This document shows positions 26,301 to 33,862 of a DNA stretch of 64,000 nt, piece by piece. Both the position numbers and the translations under genes were made by a program. Each line of letters starts with the position of its first letter. Positions within the stretch are counted from its first letter, which is position 1. The notes below the pieces were generated by a model. The model ran no database searches and had not been told where the DNA came from. It saw nothing but the letters and a program-made list of their open reading frames with translations. Origin of the DNA: Synergistales bacterium (GTDB taxonomy: Bacteria > Synergistota > Synergistia > Synergistales > Aminiphilaceae); assembly GCA_021736445.1 (NCBI GenBank), contig JAIPGA010000002.1, positions 1 to 64,000 on the forward strand, in the 5' to 3' direction.

Positions 26301-27069
26301 CCTGTTCTCCCTTCTTGAGTGTGCGTACGGGGATACCCTGTGCGGTGAGGTGCTCTTTGACCCGATCCACCGTTGTTTCGGCAAAGTGGAAGATCGAAGC
26401 GGCGAGAGCCGCATCGGCGCCTGCGGCCAAGGCGTCGGCAATGGATTGTGCAGTGCCGGCGCCGCCTGATGCGATCAGCGGGACCCGCACGCGGTCGGCT
26501 ACGGATCGCAGGAGCGCCAGATCGTACCCCATATTTGTCCCGTCTCTGTCCATGGAGGTAAGGAGGATCTCACCGGCTCCAAGCCGGGTGGCCTGCTCCA
26601 CCCAGTCCTGCACGTCGATTCCTGTCTCTTCGGTTCCCCCTTTCACCACAACCTCCCAGGAGTCCTGGGTTCGTCGGGCGTCGACAGCGACGACAACGGC
26701 TTGCGAACCAAGGATGCGGGCGCATTCCTGGATCAGCGCAGGCCTACGGACAGCCGCCGTGTTGAGGGAGATCTTGTCGGCGCCGAGCGTGACGAGAGCG
26801 ACGGCTTCGTCGAGGTTGGTGATGCCCCCGCCCACGGTAAAGGGGATAAACAGGTTCCCGGCCACGGTGTTGACCCAGGATGCCTCGGTCTTTCTCTGTT
26901 GGCCTGAAGCGCTGATGTCGAGGAAAACGATTTCATCTGCTCCCTGAGCCATGTACAGAGCGGCCAGCTCTGCCGGGTCACCGGCATCGCGGAGTCCAAC
27001 AAACTGTCTGCCCTTGACGACACGTCCTTCTTTAACGTCAAGGCAGGGGATAATTCGTTTAGTCAGCAT
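26293..27069 (-). CDS. hisF: Imidazole glycerol phosphate synthase subunit HisF
   Basis: Cyclase subunit of the HisF-HisH synthase; a TIM barrel that uses ammonia from HisH. 258 residues from ATG 27069, overlapping the hisA end by 11 bases. Motifs: [20 protein letters not shown] at the start (catalytic Asp), [11 protein letters not shown] near 45, FTVGGGI near 79, [13 protein letters not shown] near 98, AVDARR near 128, [17 protein letters not shown] (second catalytic Asp) near 171 and [16 protein letters not shown] near 200. Confidence 0.96.
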   Translation of the reverse strand: MLTKRIIPCLDVKEGRVVKGRQFVGLRDAGDPAELAALYMAQGADEIVFLDISASGQQRKTEASWVNTVAGNLFIPFTVGGGITNLDEAVALVTLGADKISLNTAAVRRPALIQECARILGSQAVVVAVDARRTQDSWEVVVKGGTEETGIDVQDWVEQATRLGAGEILLTSMDRDGTNMGYDLALLRSVADRVRVPLIASGGAGTAQSIADALAAGADAALAASIFHFAETTVDRVKEHLTAQGIPVRTLKKGEQDE

Positions 27070-27781
27070 TAAACATTCTCCGTATTGTTTTGAATGAGGT
27101 GATGGTTCCTTCAAAGAGGGCTGTGCCCGCTACGGCCCCCAAAACCCCGGTTTCCCTGAGGCGGGCGAGATCGCTGTCTGTATGAATGCCTCCAGCTGCA
27201 ACAATATTGATGTTGCTGTATTGCTCCAGAGTTCTTTTGTAGAGTTCGACATTCGGTCCGGAACGCATGCCGTCGTGGAGGATCGAGGTGATCAGGAAGG
27301 AGGAGGTGCCGAGGTCCAGGAATTCGGGGATTACCTCGGTAAGCCTCGTTTTCGTATCCTTGCGCCACCCTTCTGTTGCGATCAGCTCTCCCTTCACGTC
27401 CAGTGACGGGAGGATGCGCTCCCCAAAGCGAGCGACGATTTGGCGGCATCGGTTGTTTCCAGACAGAAGAACGCTTCCCAGCATGACCCGCCAGGCCCCT
27501 GCGTCGACGGCATTCTGTATGGCCTCTGTGGTTCTGAGGCCGCCGCCGTACTGGACATGCAATCCCAGAGCTGCGATGCGGTTCAGCAGAGCGAGGTGCC
27601 TGGGTGTTCCTTCCCTGGCTCCCTGGAGATCTACAACGTGCAGGTGGGTGAATCCTGTGTCTCGAATGATTTCGGCCAGGGCAAAGGGGTCCTTGCCGTA
27701 GACCTGCCGTTGGGCGAAGTCGCCCTGGCGGAGGCGGACAATCTGTTGGTCGTACAGGTCGATAGCAGGAAAGAGCAGCAC
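27059..27781 (-). CDS. hisA: Phosphoribosylformimino-AICAR-phosphate isomerase HisA
   Basis: Amadori isomerase of histidine synthesis, a TIM barrel related to HisF. 240 residues from GTG 27781, set by a GGTGGGGG sequence just upstream and by the family N-terminus LLFPAIDLYDQQIVRLRQGD. Other motifs: THLHVVDLQGAREG near residue 42, QYGGGLRTTEAI near 74, VMLGSVLLSG near 92, FLITSILHDGMRSGPNVELY near 163 and VAAGGIHTDSDLARL near 190. It starts four bases after the hisH stop. Confidence 0.95.
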   Translation of the reverse strand: MLLFPAIDLYDQQIVRLRQGDFAQRQVYGKDPFALAEIIRDTGFTHLHVVDLQGAREGTPRHLALLNRIAALGLHVQYGGGLRTTEAIQNAVDAGAWRVMLGSVLLSGNNRCRQIVARFGERILPSLDVKGELIATEGWRKDTKTRLTEVIPEFLDLGTSSFLITSILHDGMRSGPNVELYKRTLEQYSNINIVAAGGIHTDSDLARLRETGVLGAVAGTALFEGTITSFKTIRRMFNAD

Positions 27782-27785
27782 GATT

Positions 27786-28418
27786 CTACACCCCCACCGA
27801 GGTTGGTTTGCCAAGCATCTGAATGACGTGGCGGAGGAAGGAAAGGCCTTCCGCACCGCTCCGTTCGGGGTGGAACTGGAAGGCCCAGATATTGTCCAGC
27901 TGTACGGCGGAGACGAAGCGTGTCCCCTCTACGGTTGTTGAGGCGACGGCGGCGCTGGAGTCATCCAGAGCATAGCTGTGGACGAAATAGAAGTAGCTGC
28001 TGTTGAATTGCCGCAGTTCCTGGGCCTGCACAGGGAGTCTGGAGAAGCTCACGGTGTTCCACCCCATATGGGGCAGCCGGCTGAGCTGCCGAAGGGGGGA
28101 CACGCTGCCCTCGATAAGCCCCAGGCCTGCGGTGGTTTGATCGCCTTCGTGGCTGCATTCACAGAGCAGCTGCATGCCGAGGCAGATGCCCACCAGGGGG
28201 TTCCCGCTGTGAGCCCATTGGGTAAGGAAACCGGACCACTTCGCCCTCTGCAATCGCTCCATTGCCGGCGGGAAGGCGCCGACACCGGGCAGAATGAGGA
28301 GATCGCATGCTTTTGCCTCCCATGGGGTGTGGAGGAACCTTGCCTCTGCGCCGATCCGTTGGCATGCACGCAGCACATTGCCGATGTTGCCTGCTCCATA
28401 ATCTATAACGCCAATCAT
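27786..28418 (-). CDS. hisH: Imidazole glycerol phosphate synthase subunit HisH
   Basis: Glutamine amidotransferase subunit that feeds ammonia to HisF. 210 residues. Class I amidotransferase features are complete: VIDYGAGNIGNVLRAC at the start, LILPGVGAFPPAM near residue 42, nucleophile Cys in LVGICLGMQLLCE near 75-87, and the His/Glu pair in AFQFHPERSGAEGL near 179-192. The ATG overlaps the hisB stop as ATGA. Confidence 0.96.
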   Translation of the reverse strand: MIGVIDYGAGNIGNVLRACQRIGAEARFLHTPWEAKACDLLILPGVGAFPPAMERLQRAKWSGFLTQWAHSGNPLVGICLGMQLLCECSHEGDQTTAGLGLIEGSVSPLRQLSRLPHMGWNTVSFSRLPVQAQELRQFNSSYFYFVHSYALDDSSAAVASTTVEGTRFVSAVQLDNIWAFQFHPERSGAEGLSFLRHVIQMLGKPTSVGV

Positions 28419-28999
28419 AGTAACACTCCTTTTGTTGACGGGGGCGCCTGTGTTGCGGTGCAGGCATCTTTCAAGGCGCGTCCCACACCTTTAAAGGTGG
28501 CTTCGGCGAGATGATGGCTGTTATCCACTGCCAACGTGCGAAGATGGAGGGTGATGCCTCCCTCGCGTGCCAGAGCCTTCCAGAATTCGGCGACCAGTTC
28601 CGTGTCGAAGGAACCGCACTTCTGGGTGGGAAACGGGAGATCCAGGTACGCCCCTCCCCTGCCGCTCACATCTACGGAGACAAGGACCAGACTGCCGTCC
28701 ATCGGCAGCGTGAGGGATGCGTACCGGCCTATTGTTCCGATTGCAGCGGCAGCTTCACGGAGAGCCTTCCCCAGCAGGATGCCCACGTCTTCAACCAGAT
28801 GGTGGTCATCCACCGCGCTGTCGCCCTGCGCAGACACCTTGAGAACCCATTGGGCATGGTGGCCCAGCAGTGTGAGCATATGGTCGAGGAATCCTACGGA
28901 GGTGGAGATCAGGCATTCCGGTTTTCCGGAGTGCAGATCAAGGGCAAGCCGCACCTCTGTTTCTGCAGTGTTACGTTCAATCTGCAGCACCAGTTTCAT
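28415..28999 (-). CDS. hisB: Imidazoleglycerol-phosphate dehydratase HisB (monofunctional)
   Basis: Mn-dependent dehydratase of histidine synthesis. 194 residues, so it lacks the N-terminal histidinol-phosphatase domain of the bifunctional enterobacterial HisB. Metal-binding motifs: STSVGFLDHMLTLLGHH near 33-49, DDHHLVEDVGILLG near 65-78, SVDVSGRGGAYLDL near 108, and VDNSHHLAEATFKGVGRAL near 163. A separate phosphatase is therefore needed; the HAD gene at 31.2 kb is a candidate. The start overlaps hisG by 23 bases. Confidence 0.96.
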   Translation of the reverse strand: MKLVLQIERNTAETEVRLALDLHSGKPECLISTSVGFLDHMLTLLGHHAQWVLKVSAQGDSAVDDHHLVEDVGILLGKALREAAAAIGTIGRYASLTLPMDGSLVLVSVDVSGRGGAYLDLPFPTQKCGSFDTELVAEFWKALAREGGITLHLRTLAVDNSHHLAEATFKGVGRALKDACTATQAPPSTKGVLL

Positions 29000-29624
29000 G
29001 TCCCCTTTCTATCGCTTCGATTATGCGGTGCAACTGGGGCCAGAGGAGGCGTGCCGCCTTCTTGCTCGCCACAAGCCTGGCGGATACCTGAGCGACCTCT
29101 TCCAGCACAATGAGTCCATTGGCTGTTAATGTTTCGCCTGACTGGACGATGTCGAGGATACAGTCGGCAAGCCCCAGGCGTGGTGCAAGCTCTATCGAAC
29201 CTTGCAAGGCGAGGATCTCGACCTGCACTCCCCGTTTTGCAAAGTGGTCCTCCGCAACCCTGGGATACTTGGTGGCCACACGCAGTCCCATGATAGAGCT
29301 CTCATGACTGAGAAACCGCTGCCGCAAACGTGGGTGGCCGGCGATGGCGAGCCGGCATCGTCCTATCCCCGTGTTCTGAAGCTCCATGACAGAGGTGTTC
29401 CGTTCCCAGAGCACATCGCTGCCGGCTAACCCCAGCTGCGCTACGCCGTAGTGCACATACAACGGTACGTCCATCGGTTTGGCGAGAATGTATTGGATGT
29501 CACGATCCTCCACCACAAGGTTTCGCCCTTTCCTTTGGAGTGCTTCCACGGGCAGTCCCGCCTTGTGGAGAATGGTGATCGCCTCATCGAGAATCCTTCC
29601 TGTGGGAAGAGCAAAGGTCAGCAT
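28977..29624 (-). CDS. hisG: ATP phosphoribosyltransferase catalytic subunit HisG (short form)
   Basis: First committed enzyme of histidine synthesis. 215 residues from ATG 29624, the HisZ-dependent short form without the C-terminal regulatory domain. Motifs: MLTFALPTGRILDEAITIL at the start, YVHYGVAQLGLAGSDVL near 57-73, LRVATKYPRVAEDHF near 113, LQGSIELAPRLGLADCILDIV near 136-156 and GETLTANGLIVLEEV near 159. The family's Asp-rich GLADxIVDxV PRPP-binding motif is intact as GLADCILDIV. Feedback regulation would need HisZ, encoded directly upstream with a 7-base overlap. Confidence 0.95.
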   Translation of the reverse strand: MLTFALPTGRILDEAITILHKAGLPVEALQRKGRNLVVEDRDIQYILAKPMDVPLYVHYGVAQLGLAGSDVLWERNTSVMELQNTGIGRCRLAIAGHPRLRQRFLSHESSIMGLRVATKYPRVAEDHFAKRGVQVEILALQGSIELAPRLGLADCILDIVQSGETLTANGLIVLEEVAQVSARLVASKKAARLLWPQLHRIIEAIERGHETGAAD

Positions 29625-30826
29625 TCCCCGTACCGCTCCTTCCAGTCTCTGATGTCCATGTCGTCTTGCGTTTCCAGATCGAGGATCCTGTTTTCCCCCG
29701 CCCGGGCCCACCAGCGGTAGCGGCGGAGAGCGCCGAGATGCTGCGAGGTGCGGCGGTCGTGTTCCCAGCTGAACTCCACGACGGCTCCTGCTGCTGTGAG
29801 GGTGTTGGCGTACCTGATGCTTTCCTGCGGTGCGAGCCCGCCGGACCACAGGAGAACGGCCGGTTTCCCCGGTAGCGACTGGCGGCATTCGCGGGCAAGC
29901 TGCTCCATGTCGAGGCCGAATCCCAAAGCTTGCCCCAACAGGTTGTATTTGGCCAGCAGACCGTCGTACCGGCCTCCCCCACCTATCGACATGCCCGATG
30001 TCGGGGTGTATACCTCGAAGATGGGGCCGTTATAATAATCCAGTTCGCGAACGAGAGAGAGGTCGACAAAGAGGGAATCGCCGAATCCCAGTGCTTCAAG
30101 AGCATCGAGAATCTCCCGGAGTTCCTGCAGCACCGTTGAATCACCGAGGACACACCGGGCCTTCTGGAGGACCTCCGGGTGGCCCTTGAGGTGCGGCAGG
30201 GCTCGTAACATCCGCTTGGTTTCCGGATCCAGCGGCGCCCTTTCGATGACATCCAGGTAACGTGGCAGGGAGTCAGCCAGGAGGGCGTCGTGGAATTGCC
30301 GCAGATATCGCGGTTCAGTGCCGGTCAGGAGGCCTTCCAGGATGCGGATATCCCCCAGTACAAGCATGCAGTGCCCCGCCCCGGCCTCTTGAAGAGCCGA
30401 AAGAAGAAGCCAGAGAAGCTCTACATCGGCGCCTTTTCCGTCCCATCCAAGAAGTTCCGCGCCGACCTGCAGGCGCTCCATCTCCGTGACAGGACCTTCC
30501 GGAGCCCTGTACACCCGTTCTGCGTAACAGAGTCGCAAGGGGCGTTCTTCCGGTGCATGGTGCCCGGCGAGATAGGAGATCGCCGAGAGGGTCAGGTCAC
30601 CGCGCAGGCAGCACAGCTCACCATAGGGGGTGGTGATGGCGACAAGTCGGTTGTGGAATTCCTCGGGGAGCCGTCTCCAGGCGGTTTCCATTGTCTGCAG
30701 TCCCGAGGGCCAGAACTGCTGGTATCCAAAGCGTTTGAACCGGGAGAGGAATGTGTTCTGGAGGTGCAGGAGGGCGGCGGCCGCTTCTCCACCCCAATAG
30801 CTGCACCCTCGGGGTGACCCAGTCAT
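29618..30826 (-). CDS. hisZ: ATP phosphoribosyltransferase regulatory subunit HisZ
   Basis: Class II aminoacyl-tRNA-synthetase-like protein, related to HisRS, that activates short HisG and confers histidine feedback inhibition. 402 residues. N-terminal region TFLSRFKRFGYQQFWPSGLQ, motif-2-like LRLCYAERVYR near residue 98, YYNGPIFEVYTPTSGMSIGG near 261 and GGRYDGLLAKYNLLGQALGFGLD near 282. It lacks the C-terminal anticodon-binding domain of true HisRS. It is the first gene of hisZ-G-B-H-A-F-IE; ATG 30826 follows GAGGGTGG. The gene order lacks hisD and hisC. Confidence 0.9.
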   Translation of the reverse strand: MTGSPRGCSYWGGEAAAALLHLQNTFLSRFKRFGYQQFWPSGLQTMETAWRRLPEEFHNRLVAITTPYGELCCLRGDLTLSAISYLAGHHAPEERPLRLCYAERVYRAPEGPVTEMERLQVGAELLGWDGKGADVELLWLLLSALQEAGAGHCMLVLGDIRILEGLLTGTEPRYLRQFHDALLADSLPRYLDVIERAPLDPETKRMLRALPHLKGHPEVLQKARCVLGDSTVLQELREILDALEALGFGDSLFVDLSLVRELDYYNGPIFEVYTPTSGMSIGGGGRYDGLLAKYNLLGQALGFGLDMEQLARECRQSLPGKPAVLLWSGGLAPQESIRYANTLTAAGAVVEFSWEHDRRTSQHLGALRRYRWWARAGENRILDLETQDDMDIRDWKERYGEC

Positions 30827-31128
30827 AGAGTGCCACCCTCAGCGCAAACGCCGCAATCCGTACTGTAGATACGGTGGTGCTGTGGACCGTTCTGTTCCAA
30901 TCCGGGATGTCTCCTGCGAGCGGCGGGAGGATGCATGGTTACCCTTGCCTGTGGTGGACAGGTTGCCTGATGAACAGGTCGTTTGGGGTGCTCTGCCGCG
31001 CTGCTTCCCACAGTGGGGGCTTTCCGGAAAGGAAAGGTGCTCCAGAGAGCCCTGTTGCCGACATAGTGCATGAACACACCTCTTTCCTGATTTAATCCAA
31101 TGATGCGTTAGGTGTCGATGACTGAGGC
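30827..31128 (-). other. Long untranslated leader upstream of hisZ
   Basis: About 300 bases between the candidate hisZ promoter and the hisZ start. It contains an imperfect stem: minus-strand AGGAAAGAGGTG (about 31088-31077) can pair with CACCTTTCCT (about 31039-31030). A minus-strand frame here encodes four His in seven codons (31120-31100), yet that frame lacks a start downstream of the predicted promoter. No U-tract terminator is visible. I see no gene on either strand. Confidence 0.4.
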
Positions 31129-31157
31129 ATGATATCATCTTCCCTGTGCCGCGTAAA
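31129..31157 (-). promoter_or_regulatory. Candidate hisZ promoter overlapping a TGATATCA palindrome
   Basis: Minus strand: TTTACG (31157-31152), 17-base spacer, TATCAT (31134-31129). The -10 element sits in the perfect palindrome ATGATATCAT (31129-31138), which shares its TGATATCA core with the longer palindrome at 32178-32195 in the hisC leader. A repressor bound there would cover the promoter, and possibly that of the divergent HAD gene. Promoter strength is modest by inspection. Confidence 0.5.
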
Positions 31158-31220
31158 GGCAGAGCAGGAAGAACGGTCAAACCAACTGGATTGTATATGT
31201 GAAGGAGGCTGACGAGGGAG

Positions 31221-32042
31221 ATGTACGGTTCGATTGAAGCAATTGTGTTTGATGTTGACGGCGTGCTTGTTGATGTGCAGAACTCTTACCCCAAGGTTGT
31301 TGCGGAAGCAGTCAGGATAGGATGGCCTGCTGCGACAGGGCGTCCCCTGGGAACGCACAGCTTTGATGTGTCCTATTTCAATGCATGCAAAGGGCATGGG
31401 GCCTGCAACGATGACTACGATATCGCCTGGCTTGCCCTGTGTGCAGCGGCGAAGGGTATCTTCAGAGGAGAATTCCCCTCACTCGAGGAGTGGCGGGAGG
31501 TACTGGCCTCGATACCTCAGGACATCTCCCTTGAGCGCTGGATTCCCGAGGCCTTTGGCTCCAGGGTAGAACGGCGATATGTACGTCGTATCTGTGAGGA
31601 GCTGTATATGGGAGAACAGTTCCGGCGGTTACGCGGCCTCTCCCCCCAATATAGTAATGGAAAAGGCTACTATCGCCTGGAGCGTCCTCAGATATTCCGA
31701 CATTGGCGTTCTTTCAGGCTTCCCGTAGGGATCTACACCGGTCGCCCCAGGGAGGAACTGGAGCTGGCGCTGCAACAGATCGGCTGGGAAGATTTCCCGT
31801 TTTCCCATGCCGTCACCCCTGACTCTGGCCCGGCAAAACCCTCACCGGAGGGGCTATCCCTCTTGAGCAAACGCTTTGAAACCACCCGCCTGCTCTTCAT
31901 CGGTGATGCAACGAGTGATCTCATGGCCTGGCGGGGATTCGCTTCAGGGGCCTTTATCGGTGTGGGTGCCCCTTTGCGGCAGGTCTATCGTCCAACCATG
32001 CCCAGTCTCCAGGCGGCACTGGTGGCGGCCGGGCTGCAATAG
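31221..32042 (+). CDS. HAD-superfamily (subfamily IA) hydrolase, candidate histidinol-phosphate phosphatase
   Basis: 273 residues with a complete set of HAD motifs: I, IVFDVDGVLVDV near residues 9-20 (nucleophile Asp); II, GIYTGRPREELELAL near 174-188; III, KPSPEG near 208; and IV, LLFIGDATSDLMAW near 225-238. The helical cap lies between motifs I and II. It is divergent from hisZ and precedes hisC, while HisB here is monofunctional and no PHP-type HisK or other histidinol phosphatase is in the window. That context suggests it hydrolyses histidinol phosphate; the sequence alone shows only a phosphatase fold. GAGGGAG precedes ATG 31221 and a second AGGAGG is at 31204-31209. Confidence 0.8.
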   Translation: MYGSIEAIVFDVDGVLVDVQNSYPKVVAEAVRIGWPAATGRPLGTHSFDVSYFNACKGHGACNDDYDIAWLALCAAAKGIFRGEFPSLEEWREVLASIPQDISLERWIPEAFGSRVERRYVRRICEELYMGEQFRRLRGLSPQYSNGKGYYRLERPQIFRHWRSFRLPVGIYTGRPREELELALQQIGWEDFPFSHAVTPDSGPAKPSPEGLSLLSKRFETTRLLFIGDATSDLMAWRGFASGAFIGVGAPLRQVYRPTMPSLQAALVAAGLQ

Positions 32043-32125
32043 GGCCACACACGGTACAGCCTCCGGAGGAATGTTGGTAATTCCGTACTTATATTCTAAA
32101 TCTAGTTCAAAAAACAAATCCGGCA

Positions 32126-32154
32126 TTGACCCGTCTCTACTAGCATGGTAAACT
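32126..32154 (+). promoter_or_regulatory. Promoter of hisC
   Basis: TTGACC (32126-32131), 17-base spacer, TAAACT (32149-32154), close to the sigma-70 consensus. Transcription should begin near 32161. An 18-base palindrome follows at about +18. Confidence 0.75.
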
Positions 32155-32177
32155 GTCCCCGTTGTGTCTGAATTTTT

Positions 32178-32195
32178 TAGTGTGATATCACACTA
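32178..32195 (+). promoter_or_regulatory. 18-bp perfect palindrome in the hisC leader (candidate operator)
   Basis: TAGTGTGATATCACACTA reads the same on both strands and lies between the hisC promoter and its ATG, a usual place for a repressor site. Its centre TGATATCA recurs at 31130-31137, inside the hisZ/HAD intergenic palindrome. The adjacent yerC-type gene encodes a TrpR-family candidate for the binding protein. Binding is inferred, not shown. Confidence 0.55.
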
Positions 32196-32214
32196 TTTGG
32201 GAGGATATGCAGAG

Positions 32215-33318
32215 ATGGGTAAATTTGGAGCTCGAGCATCCATGAACTGGAACGAAGATGGGACCACGGCCTGGCTGGACAAGAATGAAAGCCCCTATTC
32301 ATTGCCGCCCGCTCCCCGAGAGGAACTCCGCGAGCTGTTGTGCAGTCTGGATTTCAACAGGTACCCCGATCCGGATTGCAGGGCCGTCAAAAGGATGCTT
32401 TCCGAACGAACAGGGGTTCCGGAACAGTGCATCTTTGTCGGTAACGGGAGTGACGAGATCCTCCAGTACCTCTTTCTCAGCTATCTGAACAGGGGATCTC
32501 GGAGGCTTGTTCGGCTCTATCCGAGCTTCACGGAGTATCAACGTCTCGCACGGGTTTTCTCTGCAGACGAACGGAAGGTGCCCCTCACCCTGGAAGCGGA
32601 TCGGTTCCACGTAGACTACGCGGCGCTGCTTGACGTCATAGCGGGGAATTCGCCGGATCTGGTCCTGATCGACAATCCCAACAACCCGACAGGTCTCTCC
32701 ATCGACTGCGGACAACTCGAGGAGCTTGCCGATCTCTCTCCCTGTCCTGTTGTGGTCGACGAGGCCTATGCGGAGTTTGCGTCATCATCAATGCTGGATC
32801 GGTTTTCACTGCAGCAAAAGAATATGCTCATTCTGCGTACACTTTCTAAAGCCTGGGGGATGGCGGGATTGCGTTTGGGGTACGCTGTCGGTCCGCCCGA
32901 TCTGATTGCAGATCTTGAAGCAGTGCGGAGCCCCTACAATGTCGGCGGTCTAACGCAGTCTGTGGCGGGGATCGCCCTCTCCTATCAGGAATGGATGGAA
33001 AGCAGGGTGTACAGTGTGCGGTATCTCAGGAAGCAGTTCATCGATACCGTCAATCGCATTTCCGGTTTCCGGGCCTTTCCCAGTGAGGCCAACTTTACGC
33101 TGGTTCGCTCCTCCGTGCCGGAACAGGTATTGGACGAGGCCTGCTCCAGTGCATCTGTAGCCCTGCGGAGGGTTGATGACCTCCCCTGGGAAGGAACCTG
33201 GAGACGCGTTGCTGTAGGCAGGGAAGAGGAAATGCGACGTGTGTTGGATGTCTTTCAGGGATTGTCTGAACAGAGCGAACGGCGGCAGACACAGGAGCGG
33301 TTGGAGATCTCTGCATAG
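32215..33318 (+). CDS. hisC: Histidinol-phosphate aminotransferase HisC
   Basis: PLP-dependent fold-type I aminotransferase of histidine synthesis. About 367 residues from ATG 32215, preceded by GGGAGGA at 32199-32205; a GTG at 32164 in frame would place the palindrome inside the gene and lies near the predicted transcription start. Motifs: LDKNESPYSLP near residue 18, NRYPDPDCRAVKRML near 45, IFVGNGSDEILQYLF near 70, IDNPNNPTGLSI near 150, VVDEAYAEFAS near 179 and the PLP lysine in LRTLSKAWGMAGLRLGYAVG near 203-222. It is separate from the hisZ operon, and followed by the regulator gene. Confidence 0.92.
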   Translation: MGKFGARASMNWNEDGTTAWLDKNESPYSLPPAPREELRELLCSLDFNRYPDPDCRAVKRMLSERTGVPEQCIFVGNGSDEILQYLFLSYLNRGSRRLVRLYPSFTEYQRLARVFSADERKVPLTLEADRFHVDYAALLDVIAGNSPDLVLIDNPNNPTGLSIDCGQLEELADLSPCPVVVDEAYAEFASSSMLDRFSLQQKNMLILRTLSKAWGMAGLRLGYAVGPPDLIADLEAVRSPYNVGGLTQSVAGIALSYQEWMESRVYSVRYLRKQFIDTVNRISGFRAFPSEANFTLVRSSVPEQVLDEACSSASVALRRVDDLPWEGTWRRVAVGREEEMRRVLDVFQGLSEQSERRQTQERLEISA

Positions 33319-33374
33319 CCATAGGACAGGAAGGGGCGGGCTCATCACGGATGATGACTTCATTCCTGTAAAGC

Positions 33375-33403
33375 TTGAGGCCTCCGAAAATCTATGGTAT
33401 ACT
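33375..33403 (+). promoter_or_regulatory. Promoter of the yerC-type gene
   Basis: TTGAGG (33375-33380), 17-base spacer, TATACT (33398-33403). The sequence ATGGTATACT around the -10 box resembles ATGGTAAACT around the hisC -10 box, which may be chance or a shared site. Confidence 0.65.
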
Positions 33404-33461
33404 CTCTCTGAACAATGCATCGCATAACAACGTTAAATATGTTCCATGGGGGGATGAAACT

Positions 33462-33761
33462 ATGGCTGAAAAGTGGAAGGATCGCCTTACTGACCAGTTG
33501 TGTAAAGCTATCATAGCGCTGGAAACGGAAGAGGAGGTCTACAATTTTCTGGAAGATGTCGCGACAATCGGCGAGATACGAGCGCTCGCCCAGAGGCTGG
33601 AGGTCGCCCGACTCCTGCGGGAGGGGTACACCTATCCTCAGATTGCGCAACAGACAGGCGCAAGTACTGCGACGATCAGCAGGGTCAAGAAATTTCTCGA
33701 ATACGGGGCGGATGGCTACAAGGTGGTCTTGGAGAAGATTGCCGCCCAGGAATCCGAGTAG
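33462..33761 (+). CDS. yerC: TrpR-superfamily DNA-binding protein, YerC/HisR type
   Basis: 99-residue regulator. The helix-turn-helix is in IGEIRALAQRLEVARLLREG and YTYPQIAQQTGASTATISRVKKFLEYG, residues about 37-84, typical of the YerC/YecD family of TrpR-like proteins. ATG 33462 was chosen for GGGGGG at 33448-33453 and because it gives the standard length. In Gram-positive bacteria, TrpR-family proteins of this kind (HisR, YerC) have been proposed to repress histidine genes. The location directly after hisC and the palindromes at two his promoters fit that role. The effector is not visible; histidine is a guess. Confidence 0.85.
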   Translation: MAEKWKDRLTDQLCKAIIALETEEEVYNFLEDVATIGEIRALAQRLEVARLLREGYTYPQIAQQTGASTATISRVKKFLEYGADGYKVVLEKIAAQESE

Positions 33762-33797
33762 CAAGGCATTCTGATACGAAGAGATGCGCAGCGCATA

Positions 33798-33834
33798 AGG
33801 GGAGAGGGGCTTTGTGGCAAAGCCCCTCTCCCCT
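33798..33834. terminator. Hairpin terminator between convergent yerC and the Lon-like gene
   Basis: A perfect 16-bp inverted repeat (33798-33813 with 33819-33834) with a five-base loop. No long T-run follows on either strand. Its position between two converging stops supports a shared terminator. Confidence 0.7.
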
Positions 33835-33862
33835 CTTCGCATGTCGGATCTGATCCTGTCCC

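Noticed and set aside
30827-30840. T-box-like sequence AGGGTGGCAC just before hisZ
   Set aside because: The CCGCG part of the T-box is missing, the base that should pair with the tRNA discriminator is wrong for tRNA-His, and no terminator/antiterminator pair is visible. It more likely serves as the hisZ ribosome-binding region.
32164-32214. GTG start for hisC at 32164
   Set aside because: It lies almost at the predicted transcription start and would put the palindrome inside the coding sequence; ATG 32215 has a proper ribosome-binding site and gives the usual HisC length.
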